Shown here: positions 39,327 through 48,360 of the stretch, piece after piece
Position numbering within the stretch: the first letter of the stretch is position 1
How the letters are laid out: each line of letters opens with the position of its first letter
NCBI RefSeq assembly: GCF_009363535.1
Contig: NZ_CP045369.1
Coordinates: 2,615,001-2,679,000, forward strand
DNA length: 64,000 nt
Source of the DNA: Microbulbifer sp. THAF38
GTDB lineage: Bacteria > Pseudomonadota > Gammaproteobacteria > Pseudomonadales > Cellvibrionaceae
Direction: 5' to 3'
Translations under genes and position numbers: made by a program
Notes under the pieces: generated by a model
Database searches by the model: none
Seen by the model: the letters and a program-made list of their open reading frames with translations, nothing else
Told to the model about the DNA's origin: nothing

Positions 39327-40988
39327 ATGTATCGATACGACGACCGGGATCGCGCCATCATTAACGATCGCGTTGCCCAGTTCCGCGGCCAGACGGAACG
39401 TTACCTCGCCGGCGAGTTGAGTGAGGAACAATTCCTGCCACTGCGCCTGCAAAATGGCCTCTATATTCAGCGACTGGCCCCCATGTTGCGCATCGCCGTG
39501 CCCTACGGCCTGCTCAACAGCAGCCAGCTGCGCCGTCTCGCGCGCGTCAGCCGGGACTACGACAAAGGATACGCGCACTTCACCACGCGTCAGAACCTGC
39601 AGTACAACTGGCCCCAACTGGAAGATGTACCCGCTATTCTGGCCGAGCTGGCCGAAGTGGAAATGCACGCAGTTCAAACCAGCGGCAACTGTATCCGCAA
39701 CACCACCTCTGACCCCTATGCGGGCATCGCTCTCGACGAGATTGCCGATCCCCGCCCCTACTGCGAACTGATTCGCCAGTGGTCCACCTTCCACCCGGAA
39801 TTCGCCTTCCTGCCGCGCAAGTTCAAGATCGCGGTGAGTGGCTCCGAGCAGGACCGCGCCGCGATTCGTGTACACGATATCGGCGTGCAGATTGTGAAGC
39901 GCGGCGAGGAAATTGGATTCCAGGTGCTGGTTGGCGGCGGCCAGGGCCGCACACCGGTTATTGCCGAGACGATCCGCGACTTCCTGCCGGAAGAAGATCT
40001 GCTCTCCTACCTGGAAGCGATTGTGCGCGTGTACAACCAGCTGGGCCGCCGCGACAACAAGTACAAGGCGCGTATCAAGATTCTGGTGAAAGCCCTCGGC
40101 CCCGAAGAATTTGGTCGCCGTGTGGAAGAGGAATGGCAGCACATTAAAGACGGGGTAGAGAAATTGACCCCAGAAGCTCTGCAGTGGGCCAAATCCTTCT
40201 TCACCGCGCCCGACTACAAGACCTTTGATGGCGCCGCCAGTGAAGCTGCCCTACAGCAACAGGCCGATAGCGACAAGGCTTTCGCGCGCTGGTTGGATCG
40301 CAACACCTACCCTCACCGGGTACCGGGTTACCGCGCCATCAAGCTCTCCACCAAACCTACCGGTGTGCCCCCCGGTGATGTCACCGACCGACAGCTGGAG
40401 GCCATTGCCGATCTCGCCGATGCCTTTAGTTTCGGCGAAGCCCGCGCTACCCACGATCAAAACGTGGTTCTGGCCGATGTGGAGCAAGGCGAGCTTTACG
40501 AGCTGTGGCAACAGGCGCGCAAACACGGCTTTGCCACGCCGAATATTGGCACCCTTACCGATATGATCTGCTGTCCCGGTGGCGATTACTGCTCCCTGGC
40601 CAATGCTAAGTCGATCCCTGTTGCCGAGGCGATCCAGCGTCGATTCGACGACATGGATTACCTCTACGACCTTGGCGACCTGAACCTGAATATTTCCGGC
40701 TGTATGAATGCCTGTGGCCACCACCATGTGGGCCATATCGGCATCCTCGGTGTGGACAAGAAGGGCGAGGAGTTCTACCAGATCCAATTGGGCGGCAGCG
40801 CCTCCAACGAAGCCAGCCTGGCCAAGGTACTGGGCCCCAGTTTCTCACGGGCTGAAGTTCCCGAAGTAATCGGCAAGATCCTCGATCTCTACGTCGAACA
40901 ACGCCAGGCCGAAGAGCCCTTTATCGACACCTACAACCGCATCGGCCTGCAGCCCTTCAAGGAGAGAGTCTATGCCAAAGCCAGTTAA
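39327..40988 (+). CDS. cysI: Sulfite/nitrite reductase hemoprotein (CysI-type)
   Basis: 553 aa with the two-fold repeat of siroheme reductases. The ferredoxin-like half-domains carry FTTRQNLQYNWP near residue 87 and RATHDQNVVLADV. The [4Fe-4S]-siroheme cysteines lie in ICCPGGDYCSLA and ISGCMNACGHHH near residues 415 and 460. It performs the six-electron reduction of sulfite to sulfide for cysteine synthesis. No flavoprotein partner is encoded nearby, and the pairing with DUF934 is the usual proteobacterial arrangement. Its 3' end overlaps the DUF934 gene by 17 bases, which indicates coupling. The ribosome site is weak. Confidence 0.93.
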   Translation: MYRYDDRDRAIINDRVAQFRGQTERYLAGELSEEQFLPLRLQNGLYIQRLAPMLRIAVPYGLLNSSQLRRLARVSRDYDKGYAHFTTRQNLQYNWPQLEDVPAILAELAEVEMHAVQTSGNCIRNTTSDPYAGIALDEIADPRPYCELIRQWSTFHPEFAFLPRKFKIAVSGSEQDRAAIRVHDIGVQIVKRGEEIGFQVLVGGGQGRTPVIAETIRDFLPEEDLLSYLEAIVRVYNQLGRRDNKYKARIKILVKALGPEEFGRRVEEEWQHIKDGVEKLTPEALQWAKSFFTAPDYKTFDGAASEAALQQQADSDKAFARWLDRNTYPHRVPGYRAIKLSTKPTGVPPGDVTDRQLEAIADLADAFSFGEARATHDQNVVLADVEQGELYELWQQARKHGFATPNIGTLTDMICCPGGDYCSLANAKSIPVAEAIQRRFDDMDYLYDLGDLNLNISGCMNACGHHHVGHIGILGVDKKGEEFYQIQLGGSASNEASLAKVLGPSFSRAEVPEVIGKILDLYVEQRQAEEPFIDTYNRIGLQPFKERVYAKAS

Positions 40989-41520
40989 GCTGGGCCCACA
41001 GCCGGGCAACCCCACCGAGTTGATTCTCAATGGTGAAGTGGTCACTAATGAGTGGAAGATACTGCCGCAGCTGGAAGAAGGGGAAACGTTTGATATAAAC
41101 GCTTTGCCCTCCGGCAAAGTGATTCTGCCGTTGCATCAGTGGCAGGCACACCGGGAGGCCCTGACCAAGCGCGGTGCTGAAGTGGGCGTCTGGCTAGACA
41201 GTGACGAAGGTGCAGAGCTTATCGGCAGCGAAGCCGCAAATTTACCCTTGATTGCGATTCACTTCCCCGCCTTCGCCGATGGCCGCGGATTTTCTGCCGG
41301 TCGTTTGCTTCGCGAACGCTTTGGCTTCAAAGGAGAGCTCCGCGCGGTGGGCGGCTTTATGCGTGACCAGCTCACTTACCTTCAGCGCTGCGGCTTTAAT
41401 GCCTACGCTTTCGAAGGCGAGCAGCCTCTCACCAGCCTGAAAGAGTCCTTACACGATTTCGGGGATAGCTATCAATCTGGTGTGGACCAACCTCTGCCGA
41501 TGTTCCGCAGACGCTTCTAA
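40972..41520 (+). CDS. DUF934 protein linked to sulfite reductase
   Basis: 182 aa with the family core IAIHFPAFADGRGFSAGRLL, LRERFGFKGELRAVGG and FMRDQLTYLQRCGFNAY. DUF934 genes almost always follow cysI, and the family is thought to assist sulfite reduction, though its biochemistry is unsettled. The ATG with AGGAGAG upstream lies inside cysI. A hairpin 17 bases after the stop probably ends the transcript. Confidence 0.9.
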   Translation: MPKPVKLGPQPGNPTELILNGEVVTNEWKILPQLEEGETFDINALPSGKVILPLHQWQAHREALTKRGAEVGVWLDSDEGAELIGSEAANLPLIAIHFPAFADGRGFSAGRLLRERFGFKGELRAVGGFMRDQLTYLQRCGFNAYAFEGEQPLTSLKESLHDFGDSYQSGVDQPLPMFRRRF

Positions 41521-41536
41521 AGCCTACGCCACGTTA

Positions 41537-41569
41537 AGTGTGCCCTACCTTCATTGACTAGGGCACACT
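41537..41569 (+). terminator. Terminator hairpin after DUF934
   Basis: An 11-bp perfect stem AGTGTGCCCTA/TAGGGCACACT with an 11-base loop. The following T-run is weak (GTTCTCC), so confidence is moderate. Confidence 0.5.
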
Positions 41570-41677
41570 GTTCTCCCCTACCACTCTTCTATGCCAATAC
41601 CCGACGTCAAAGCCCCACGTCAACCCGCTCTCAAACTAGCACCTTCTCCTCTCAAAGAAACTACTGCCCTCAATTAT

Positions 41678-42286
41678 TTAAACCGCCGCATCCAGAAGCG
41701 CCAACCCATTCCCATAAACAACATCGGGCCCCGCCCCCGATACACGAAATGGTATCTGATTCAAATCCCCACCGAGCGTGCTAATAGCAAGCGCCACCCG
41801 CTTTAATTCCCGAGCACCTGGCCGGTAGTGGCCACTGTGGTTGTTGACCTCGAGTATTTGATAACCGGCGCCCAGCACAATGGTTCCTGCACCCAAGACC
41901 GGCCCACCTGCCATAAATGAGGAATGATGAAAATGACCTAAATTTTTTCTTCCGACATAGAAATTTCGCTGTGAATCCACAACATAAATAATATTGCCCG
42001 CCGTATTTTGCATGATACCCAGCTCAAACCTTCTTTGCGGAGGAATAACCAGCGTGTTTCCTGTAAATGTTGCGCGGTGTTTCAGCCTGTCCCGGTCAGA
42101 GAGATAACGGACATTGCCATTGCGGCCATGGGTCGCCTGATGGTTGGGATGATGCACTTCCGGCCAATAAGGAGTGGCTACCATTTTTGCCCCTCTTGAG
42201 CGGCCTAAAAGCCCTAGCGTTGCCAAAGTGGAACGCAGGTGCCTCCAGCGTCTTCTAGCTCTCTCCCTTTTTTCTTCCTCAGTCAT
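41678..42286 (-). CDS. Unrecognised protein with SGHYRP motif
   Basis: 202 aa starting MTEEEKRERARRRWRHLR, a very basic helix, with AAGGA eight bases upstream. The second half carries a compact pattern: NIIYVVDSQRNFYVGRK, then HHSSFMAGGPVLGAGTIVLG, then EVNNHSGHYRPGARE. I have seen this HSSFxAGxPV...SGHYxP layout in proteins and toxin tips from several bacteria but cannot assign a reaction. The conserved His and Ser residues could be catalytic. No signal peptide or immunity-like neighbour is visible. Confidence 0.6.
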   Translation of the reverse strand: MTEEEKRERARRRWRHLRSTLATLGLLGRSRGAKMVATPYWPEVHHPNHQATHGRNGNVRYLSDRDRLKHRATFTGNTLVIPPQRRFELGIMQNTAGNIIYVVDSQRNFYVGRKNLGHFHHSSFMAGGPVLGAGTIVLGAGYQILEVNNHSGHYRPGARELKRVALAISTLGGDLNQIPFRVSGAGPDVVYGNGLALLDAAV

Positions 42287-42546
42287 TAGATGCTTCCTTC
42301 CATGAAGTGATTAAGATTAATAGGGGCACCCTAGCCCCAAACATCACTCAAAAGAATATTGAAAGCAGCATGAACAGCTAATGAATAATAAGAGTTAAAA
42401 AATGCCTCGTAAGGGTTTTTCTATGACTTGGCAAAGTTCTGGATAGAGATAGGCAATGAGCGCTCGACGAAAAGTCCAATATTTTAGACACTTTCACCGA
42501 GCACAAACTATGGATCAATATTTAACGTTAGATACGTCACCCAATA

Positions 42547-43338
42547 TTAAATGCCTAACACCCGATGAAAAAGCCTATCAAAATCCGCTATATCCAGCTT
42601 AGGTCGCTCCTCAATTGAGTTGGCTACCCCGCGGTCCAAATTTTCTTGAATCCAGTTATCAAGGCGGGCATCCAGAACGACAAGACTGCCTTCGTCCAGC
42701 CCTTTCTTCTTCTCAATCAAACTGGATATCAACTGCAGCAACCATTCCTCTTGTGCATTCACCAGCAGCTCTTTGCACATCTGCATAAAATCGACCGGGG
42801 GAATAGCCATAAATCTTTTTATATAAAGTGCATTTAGGATAGAACGCATTACATAAAGCAGTTTTTTGACTTGAATTTCTTTGGAACCCTCATCATTTTT
42901 TCGAGCAAATTTGGAGTAACAATTAAACCCCATACTTATATAATGGTGCGCCAAGGCTCTTGGCTGCCAGCATTTTTTGGCAAGGCTGCGAAGCTCATCC
43001 AAAACCTCTTGCTGACTGAGATAAACTTTTGGAGAGAACAACCATTCAATCAATGTCGGGTTACTTCCCCGCAACAAACCCAATGCTTTGCTGATATCCC
43101 AACCGACCAGATCAAGCTCATCACCTAGCGCTTTATCAAAGGGCACCTCCACAACATCTCTTGGGTTTCCAAGAGTCAGATAGTGGTTAAGATCTCGCTT
43201 GTAAATAAAACGCACATCCCAGTCACTATCTGGTGACTCAAAGCCCCATGCACGGCTTCCAGATTCACAGGCATACAAAGTTTCTATGCCCTTCTCAGCC
43301 TCAAGTGTTTTTAATCTATCCTGTATCACCAATTCCAT
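42547..43338 (-). CDS. YcgL/RlaP-type nucleotidyltransferase
   Basis: 263 aa. The nucleotidyltransferase centre is clear: GSRAWGFESPDSDWDVRF with the GS dipeptide and two metal-binding aspartates at residues 27-44. The third carboxylate is probably in VVEVPFDK or LDLVGWD. This is the PF10127 family (YcgL, RNA-ligase-associated RlaP), whose substrate is unknown. No RNA ligase gene is nearby. It stands alone; the 260 bases upstream of 42546 hold nothing else. Confidence 0.85.
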   Translation of the reverse strand: MELVIQDRLKTLEAEKGIETLYACESGSRAWGFESPDSDWDVRFIYKRDLNHYLTLGNPRDVVEVPFDKALGDELDLVGWDISKALGLLRGSNPTLIEWLFSPKVYLSQQEVLDELRSLAKKCWQPRALAHHYISMGFNCYSKFARKNDEGSKEIQVKKLLYVMRSILNALYIKRFMAIPPVDFMQMCKELLVNAQEEWLLQLISSLIEKKKGLDEGSLVVLDARLDNWIQENLDRGVANSIEERPKLDIADFDRLFHRVLGI

Positions 43339-43388
43339 AGAATGCTATCTACCAATTTGCCACTTTAGAGAAGTAAAACCTAAACTGC

Positions 43389-43700
43389 TCACTGGAGGCT
43401 CCTTCCCTTTACTTTATAGCCACCAACCAAGTATCCCAGCAATGACCCAATAAGAACTGGAATAGAGATCAAACCCATTAACAACCAGCGATCCTGTTTA
43501 AAATGCACATCGAAGTGAATCAATGAAACATAAGCTACTGCGCACATCGCGACAACAATGGCAATCAGCACTCCCCAAGTCACAAGATTCGCCGACAGGA
43601 CCGCACCACAACTTTTACAAATGCACTGTATCGAGTTGAAACCACTACACCAGCCAATCAAAGCTATGGGCTTCTCATTACAACCAGGGCAATTTTTCAT
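43389..43700 (-). CDS. Zinc-ribbon two-span membrane protein
   Basis: 103 aa starting MKNCPGCNEKPIALIG. Cys pairs CPGC and CKSC form a short zinc ribbon, followed by two membrane spans (VTWGVLIAIVVAMCAVAYVS and LLMGLISIPVLIGSLLGYLV) and a basic tail. I recognise the layout but no specific function. A longer reading from 43856 adds 52 residues before the zinc ribbon and lacks support. Confidence 0.65.
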   Translation of the reverse strand: MKNCPGCNEKPIALIGWCSGFNSIQCICKSCGAVLSANLVTWGVLIAIVVAMCAVAYVSLIHFDVHFKQDRWLLMGLISIPVLIGSLLGYLVGGYKVKGRSLQ

Positions 43701-43981
43701 TTTTACACCAACCTCTAAATCTAAGCTAAAACCAGCTATAGCCTCGCACCTTCGGCCTGAAATTATATTTAATATTCTTCTATGCAGAAACGTCCCCTCT
43801 ACATTAGCCAGAGCTTTGGAAGAGAGGGAGTAACCAGGAGGAAAACTGCTTATCACGCCCCTCCAATCCCTATAACACTGCTACCAATCCCCAAAACGTC
43901 CCATAGAAACCCAAGCTCGAAGGTTAAGAGTGCCTTCTTCCCATAATGAGTGAAACATCTGCTATCATCGCGCCCGCAAAA

Positions 43982-44081
43982 ACCTAAGGGGTGGCCAAGG
44001 CCTGAGATGCTGCGAGATCAAGAAGATCTTTTGCAGCAAACCCTTGAACCTGATCCGGTTAATACCGGCGTAGGAATAGGT
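43982..44081 (+). promoter_or_regulatory. TPP riboswitch
   Basis: The conserved thi-box elements occur in order: CTAAGGGGTG, GCCTGAGATG, then ACCCTTGAACCTGATCCGG and TTAATACCGGCGTAGGA. The closing helix P1 is ACCTA with TAGGT, and P3a is extended by TGCTGC/GCAGCA. It lies 70 bases before the TonB receptor start and would switch off the operon when thiamine pyrophosphate is plentiful. Confidence 0.95.
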
Positions 44082-44150
44082 AGGCATGCCAAAGCCCTTC
44101 CCTCGTCGCGCTCCGGGTCTCTTTCATTAGTGTTGATCCGAGAGAGAACC

Positions 44151-46328
44151 ATGAAGAAACTGTTCACAATCCACCCGATTGCTTTATCCATCGGCCTTAT
44201 TGCGGGCTCGCCTAGTGGATTGGCTTTAGCTGCAGAGCCCATGGACAGGGGGCTTGAAGAGGTGGTAGTGACGGCTCAACTGCGCGATACCAACCTGCTG
44301 GACCTACCAGGCAGCGTCAGTGTAATGGACGCTAGCAGTATTGAGGCGCGAGGTGCTGGCAACTTGGACCAGCTGTTGAATATGGCACCAAATGTCAACT
44401 TCTCTACTGGCGCTTCACGGGGACGCTTTATTCAAATTCGCGGTATTGGTGAGCGCAGCCAGTTTATCGACCCAGTAAATCCTTCCGTAGGTTTGGTCAT
44501 AGATGGGATCGACTTCACTGGTCTTGGCCTGGCTGCCAGCACCCTGGATATCGAACAGGTAGAGATCCTCCGAGGCCCTCAAGGCACCCTGTATGGTGCT
44601 AATGCCCTGGCGGGCCTCGTCAACATGCGCAGCGCGGCACCCACTTCAGAAACTACAGGCAAGGTCTCTGCCGAACTGAGTGAATATGGTGGCCGCAGCC
44701 TCTCAGCCATTGGCAGCGGCAGCCTGACCGAGCAGCTTGGCTTCCGTATTGCTGCCAGCGAGCGAAAGTCCGATGGCTATATGGAAAACCAGTACCTGGG
44801 CCGCGATGACACCAACAATATTGATGAGTCCGTGCTGCGTGGCAAACTGGCTTACTCACCTATTGATGACTTACATCTCGGCCTGACACTCTTCTACCTT
44901 GATGCCGATAACGGCTACGATGCCTTCTCTTTATACAATACCCGCGAAACCCTCTCCGACAAGCCCGGTCGGGACCAGCAGGAAAGCTGGGCAGGCGCTT
45001 TAACTGGGCAGTGGTCGGGTAACGAAAAATTCACTCTTGAATCCACCCTAAGCCTCGCCAACTCCGATACCGAATACGGATACGATGAGGACTGGAGTTA
45101 TATAGATTTTCATCCCTGGGGTTACAGTCAAACCGATAATTACAAGCGGGACAAAGACAATACCAGCCTGGATTTACGCCTGCTTTCCACCGAGACCTCC
45201 AAACTCTTTGCAGGACACACTAGCTGGGTACTGGGGGTTTATCATCGCCATGAACAAGAAGACCTCTTACAGGTTTCAGGAGCAACTGAAGGCACAACCA
45301 CTGAATACAGCTTTTTTAGCAGTGAATTTGATACCAAAAACAGCGCAGTTTATGGGCAACTGAGCACCACACTGAGCGACACCCTCAGCCTGATTAGCGG
45401 GCTTCGCCTGGAAAGGCGTAGTGCGGATTATTCTGATTCCTATACCACCAAGGCAGATAGCAGTGAGGACTTGTGGGGTGGAAATATAACTTTAGAATAT
45501 CATTATTCCGAAGGCACTTTACTGTACGCCACTGTTTCACGTGGCTATAAGGCAGGGGGGGTGAACGGGGCGATCATCGCAGAGTTTGCGGATAATGTAG
45601 AAGCTTACCGTGAGATGTTCGAGTTCGATACAGAGCATTTGCTTAACTACGAACTTGGAGCCAAAGGCAATTGGCTAGATAACCGCCTACAGGCCCAGCT
45701 AGCGGCCTTCTACCAGGACCGCAACGACGTCCAAGCCAAACAATCACTTTTCAACCCTGAGAGTAAAAAGTTTAGAGAGTATCTGGGCAACGCAGCAGGT
45801 GGTAAAACTTTCGGCTTTGAGGCAGAAATAAATTTCCAGGCTACGGAAACTGTACGCCTCTTCGCTTCTGCAGGCTGGCTGAACGCCGAGTTTGAAAACT
45901 TTATTAGTAGCACCCACGTAGATACGAAGAAGGACAAAGAAACCGGTATAGTGCTACCGGTAAATCTGGATGGCCGTGATGTAGCTCATGCACCAAGCTA
46001 TCAATTCTTCACTGGCACCGAGATTGATCTCAGTGCCCACTGGGTACTGCGTCTGGAATTGGAGGGCAAAGATGAGTTTTACTTCTCCAATAGTCACAAT
46101 GAGAAATCCACTGCCTACGAATTGCTCAACGCCCGCCTCACTTATCGGGCTGACAACTGGGAAGTCTCGCTGTGGGGCAGAAACCTGACCGACGAGGACT
46201 ACTACACCAGGGGTTTCTATTTCAGCAATGAGTATGGTAACAATCCAGCCAATTTCTATGCTCCTGAACCTTACTATCAGCAGGGTGAGCCTCGTATTGC
46301 TGGGGTAACCGGTACTTATACTTTCTAA
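44151..46328 (+). CDS. TonB-dependent receptor, probable thiamine (or precursor) uptake
   Basis: 725 aa. A signal peptide (MKKLFTIHPIALSIGLIAGS) leads into the TonB box LEEVVVTAQL, the plug domain (NLDQLLNMAPNVNF, IQIRGIGERSQF, EILRGPQGTLYGANALAG) and a 22-strand-type barrel ending in GVTGTYTF with terminal Phe. The ATG at 44151 is used because the frame before it is the riboswitch. Control by TPP and the downstream thiamine genes make thiamine or a phosphate ester the likely ligand. It lies in the outer membrane. Confidence 0.92.
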   Translation: MKKLFTIHPIALSIGLIAGSPSGLALAAEPMDRGLEEVVVTAQLRDTNLLDLPGSVSVMDASSIEARGAGNLDQLLNMAPNVNFSTGASRGRFIQIRGIGERSQFIDPVNPSVGLVIDGIDFTGLGLAASTLDIEQVEILRGPQGTLYGANALAGLVNMRSAAPTSETTGKVSAELSEYGGRSLSAIGSGSLTEQLGFRIAASERKSDGYMENQYLGRDDTNNIDESVLRGKLAYSPIDDLHLGLTLFYLDADNGYDAFSLYNTRETLSDKPGRDQQESWAGALTGQWSGNEKFTLESTLSLANSDTEYGYDEDWSYIDFHPWGYSQTDNYKRDKDNTSLDLRLLSTETSKLFAGHTSWVLGVYHRHEQEDLLQVSGATEGTTTEYSFFSSEFDTKNSAVYGQLSTTLSDTLSLISGLRLERRSADYSDSYTTKADSSEDLWGGNITLEYHYSEGTLLYATVSRGYKAGGVNGAIIAEFADNVEAYREMFEFDTEHLLNYELGAKGNWLDNRLQAQLAAFYQDRNDVQAKQSLFNPESKKFREYLGNAAGGKTFGFEAEINFQATETVRLFASAGWLNAEFENFISSTHVDTKKDKETGIVLPVNLDGRDVAHAPSYQFFTGTEIDLSAHWVLRLELEGKDEFYFSNSHNEKSTAYELLNARLTYRADNWEVSLWGRNLTDEDYYTRGFYFSNEYGNNPANFYAPEPYYQQGEPRIAGVTGTYTF

Positions 46329-46488
46329 CAGGGCACCTTGTAATTTAGCGAATATCCAATGGTTAATGCCCGTGAAACACTGTTTCAGATACATAACCTA
46401 TCTGACTTTTCATGGGCTCAATCTGGTTGGATAGCTAAGGAGTCAAGGATGGTTACCTCCTGAATCTCGGCGAATAATGGGAAAAACT

Positions 46489-46752
46489 ATGCAGCTCTCA
46501 GCAGAAATCAGCATGTACCCACTAAAAGATGAATACATCCCCAGTATTCAAGCTTTTATTGAGCGCCTGAATAGTCATTCAGACCTAAGAGTGATCACCA
46601 ATACCATGAGCACTCAGATATTTGGTGAGTATGATTTACTAATGGATATCCTAAAAATAGAAATGCGTAAATCCTACGAGCAGTTTGGACGCGCCATTTT
46701 TGTTTGTAAATTTATCGATGGCGACCTAGCCCCGGCAGAACCCCATGCTTGA
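46489..46752 (+). CDS. Thiamine-binding (YkoF/DUF77-like) protein
   Basis: 87 aa starting MQLSAEISMYPLKDEYIPSI, the typical opening of the MTH1187/YkoF family (SAxISxYPL), with a ferredoxin-like fold. These small proteins bind thiamine or HMP. An ATG four codons upstream is also possible; neither has a strong ribosome site. It overlaps the next gene by eight bases, supporting a common operon under the TPP riboswitch. There is no signal peptide, so it acts in the cytoplasm. Confidence 0.78.
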   Translation: MQLSAEISMYPLKDEYIPSIQAFIERLNSHSDLRVITNTMSTQIFGEYDLLMDILKIEMRKSYEQFGRAIFVCKFIDGDLAPAEPHA

Positions 46753-47410
46753 CCCCGAGTTTCTTGAAATTATTCGCACCTCAATTGCGGCCATGTCCCT
46801 GTGGGAAGTTGCAGCAGTTATTCTGGCCCTCGCCTACCTGCTACTGGCGATGCGCGAGAAAATCAGCTGCTGGTATGCCGCATTCGCCAGTACCACAATC
46901 TATTTGGTTTTATTCTGGGATGTCAGCCTGCTGATGGAGTCCGCACTTCAGATTTTCTATCTAGTCATGGCTGTTTATGGCTGGTGGCAATGGCGCCACC
47001 ACAGGGACAAAAACAAAGATCTGAAGATTCACCGGTGGGAACTACAAACCCACTTAATGGTGTTCAGTGGTGTTGGTATACTAACCGTATTATTCGGTTA
47101 TCTGCTAGATAACTTTACCAGCGCCGCGCTACCCTATCTCGATTCCTTCACCACCCTGGGAGCCGTGGTGACCACCTATATGGTGACACGTAAGGTCTTG
47201 GAAAACTGGATCTACTGGATTGTGGTGGATGGAGCCTCCATCTATCTCTACCTGGATAGAGGGCTCTACCTCACCGCGCTGTTGTTTTTGCTCTACGTGG
47301 TGTTGGTTGTTATTGGTTTTTTCCAATGGAAATCCATCTATAACAGGCAGAATCAAGCTGAGCAAACCCGGTTTACCCCTGCAAAAAGCGGCCAAGTTTC
47401 CAGCGCTTAA
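46745..47410 (+). CDS. pnuT: PnuC-family permease, probable thiamine transporter PnuT
   Basis: 221 aa with seven hydrophobic spans and the PnuC signatures YGWWQWRHH near residue 80 and ENWIYWIVVDGASIYLYL near 155. PnuC homologs facilitate nicotinamide riboside uptake, and those under TPP riboswitches carry thiamine (PnuT). The overlap with the thiamine-binding gene and the downstream kinase fit facilitated diffusion followed by metabolic trapping. It acts in the inner membrane. Confidence 0.88.
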   Translation: MLDPEFLEIIRTSIAAMSLWEVAAVILALAYLLLAMREKISCWYAAFASTTIYLVLFWDVSLLMESALQIFYLVMAVYGWWQWRHHRDKNKDLKIHRWELQTHLMVFSGVGILTVLFGYLLDNFTSAALPYLDSFTTLGAVVTTYMVTRKVLENWIYWIVVDGASIYLYLDRGLYLTALLFLLYVVLVVIGFFQWKSIYNRQNQAEQTRFTPAKSGQVSSA

Positions 47411-47438
47411 CAGCGATGCAATCTAGCCCCCAGTGCCT

Positions 47439-48314
47439 ATGAGCGATACTCAGAATGACATTATTCCCTGCGACTGGCATCAGTGGAGCCAGTCCAGGCC
47501 AATTTTTATACGGGCTTTGGCAGGCGGGCAAACCAATAGAACCTATCTAGTCTCATCAGGGGAAAAGCTTCTAGTTGTACGCCATAACTCTCCTCTCAGC
47601 CAGGCGATGGACCTGAACCGGGCAGCTGAAGCCCAAGTCCTCAGCAGAGCCAGTCATGCCGGGCTCTGTGCGCCTCTTGTTTACAGTGATCCTCAATACC
47701 AATATTTGGTAACAGAATTTATTCAGGGCCAGCCCTGGTACAAAGAGACCGCCGGTGCCTTGGAACGACTTGCCAAACTGCTCCGTAATATTCACGCTCT
47801 CCCGGCAATAGACAGTCAACTCGATATTGAACTGAAGATTGACCACTACTGGTCATCAATTGATACTCAAGCCGATTTCTATCAACTTCTGGAACAGTTA
47901 AGCGATGAAGTATCAACCAGTATTAACGCAACAAAGGCTATTCATGATAACCCCTGCCTTTGCCACAACGACCTGACCAAAGAAAACCTAATTGCAAGCA
48001 GTAGCGGGCAGCTTATCGCGATCGACTGGGAATATGCCTCCATGGGGGATCGGTTTTATGACCTTGCCGCACTGGTCGAAGAACACCATCTATTAACAGC
48101 ACAGCAGCAACAATTACTGGCTACTTATCTTCAAAGAACACCAGACAGTAATGACTGGTGGCGGCTGCACCACTGGCGGTTAATTTACAAGTACCTATGT
48201 GTACTTTGGTATGCTCTGCAATGGAGCGCCAAAAAAGACTCCTGTGATTCAAGCGCCATTATCACTCAGTGCCAAGCTTTATTAACATTAGCTGCGTCCA
48301 CTCCCGATCGCTAA
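47439..48314 (+). CDS. APH/choline kinase-fold kinase, probable thiamine kinase
   Basis: 291 aa. The kinase-like fold is marked by the glycine-rich GGQTNRTYLV, the catalytic loop LCHNDLTKENLI (Asp and Asn) and the metal-binding Asp in LIAIDWEYASMG. Family members phosphorylate thiamine, choline or aminoglycosides. Placed last in a TPP-regulated transport operon, phosphorylation of imported thiamine (ThiK role) is the best reading. The start may be GTG 47433 or ATG 47439; neither has a clear ribosome site, so coupling to pnuT is likely. Confidence 0.83.
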   Translation: MSDTQNDIIPCDWHQWSQSRPIFIRALAGGQTNRTYLVSSGEKLLVVRHNSPLSQAMDLNRAAEAQVLSRASHAGLCAPLVYSDPQYQYLVTEFIQGQPWYKETAGALERLAKLLRNIHALPAIDSQLDIELKIDHYWSSIDTQADFYQLLEQLSDEVSTSINATKAIHDNPCLCHNDLTKENLIASSSGQLIAIDWEYASMGDRFYDLAALVEEHHLLTAQQQQLLATYLQRTPDSNDWWRLHHWRLIYKYLCVLWYALQWSAKKDSCDSSAIITQCQALLTLAASTPDR

Positions 48315-48360
48315 TTAAGAAATACCCTTTACAAACCAACATTGACTGGTTATTGCCCTA

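Noticed and set aside
39183-40142. 319-codon minus-strand frame across cysI
   Set aside because: Antisense to cysI, whose siroheme and Fe-S motifs are unmistakable.
43950-44150. N-terminal extension of the TonB receptor
   Set aside because: This stretch is the TPP riboswitch; the signal peptide starts at the ATG at 44151.
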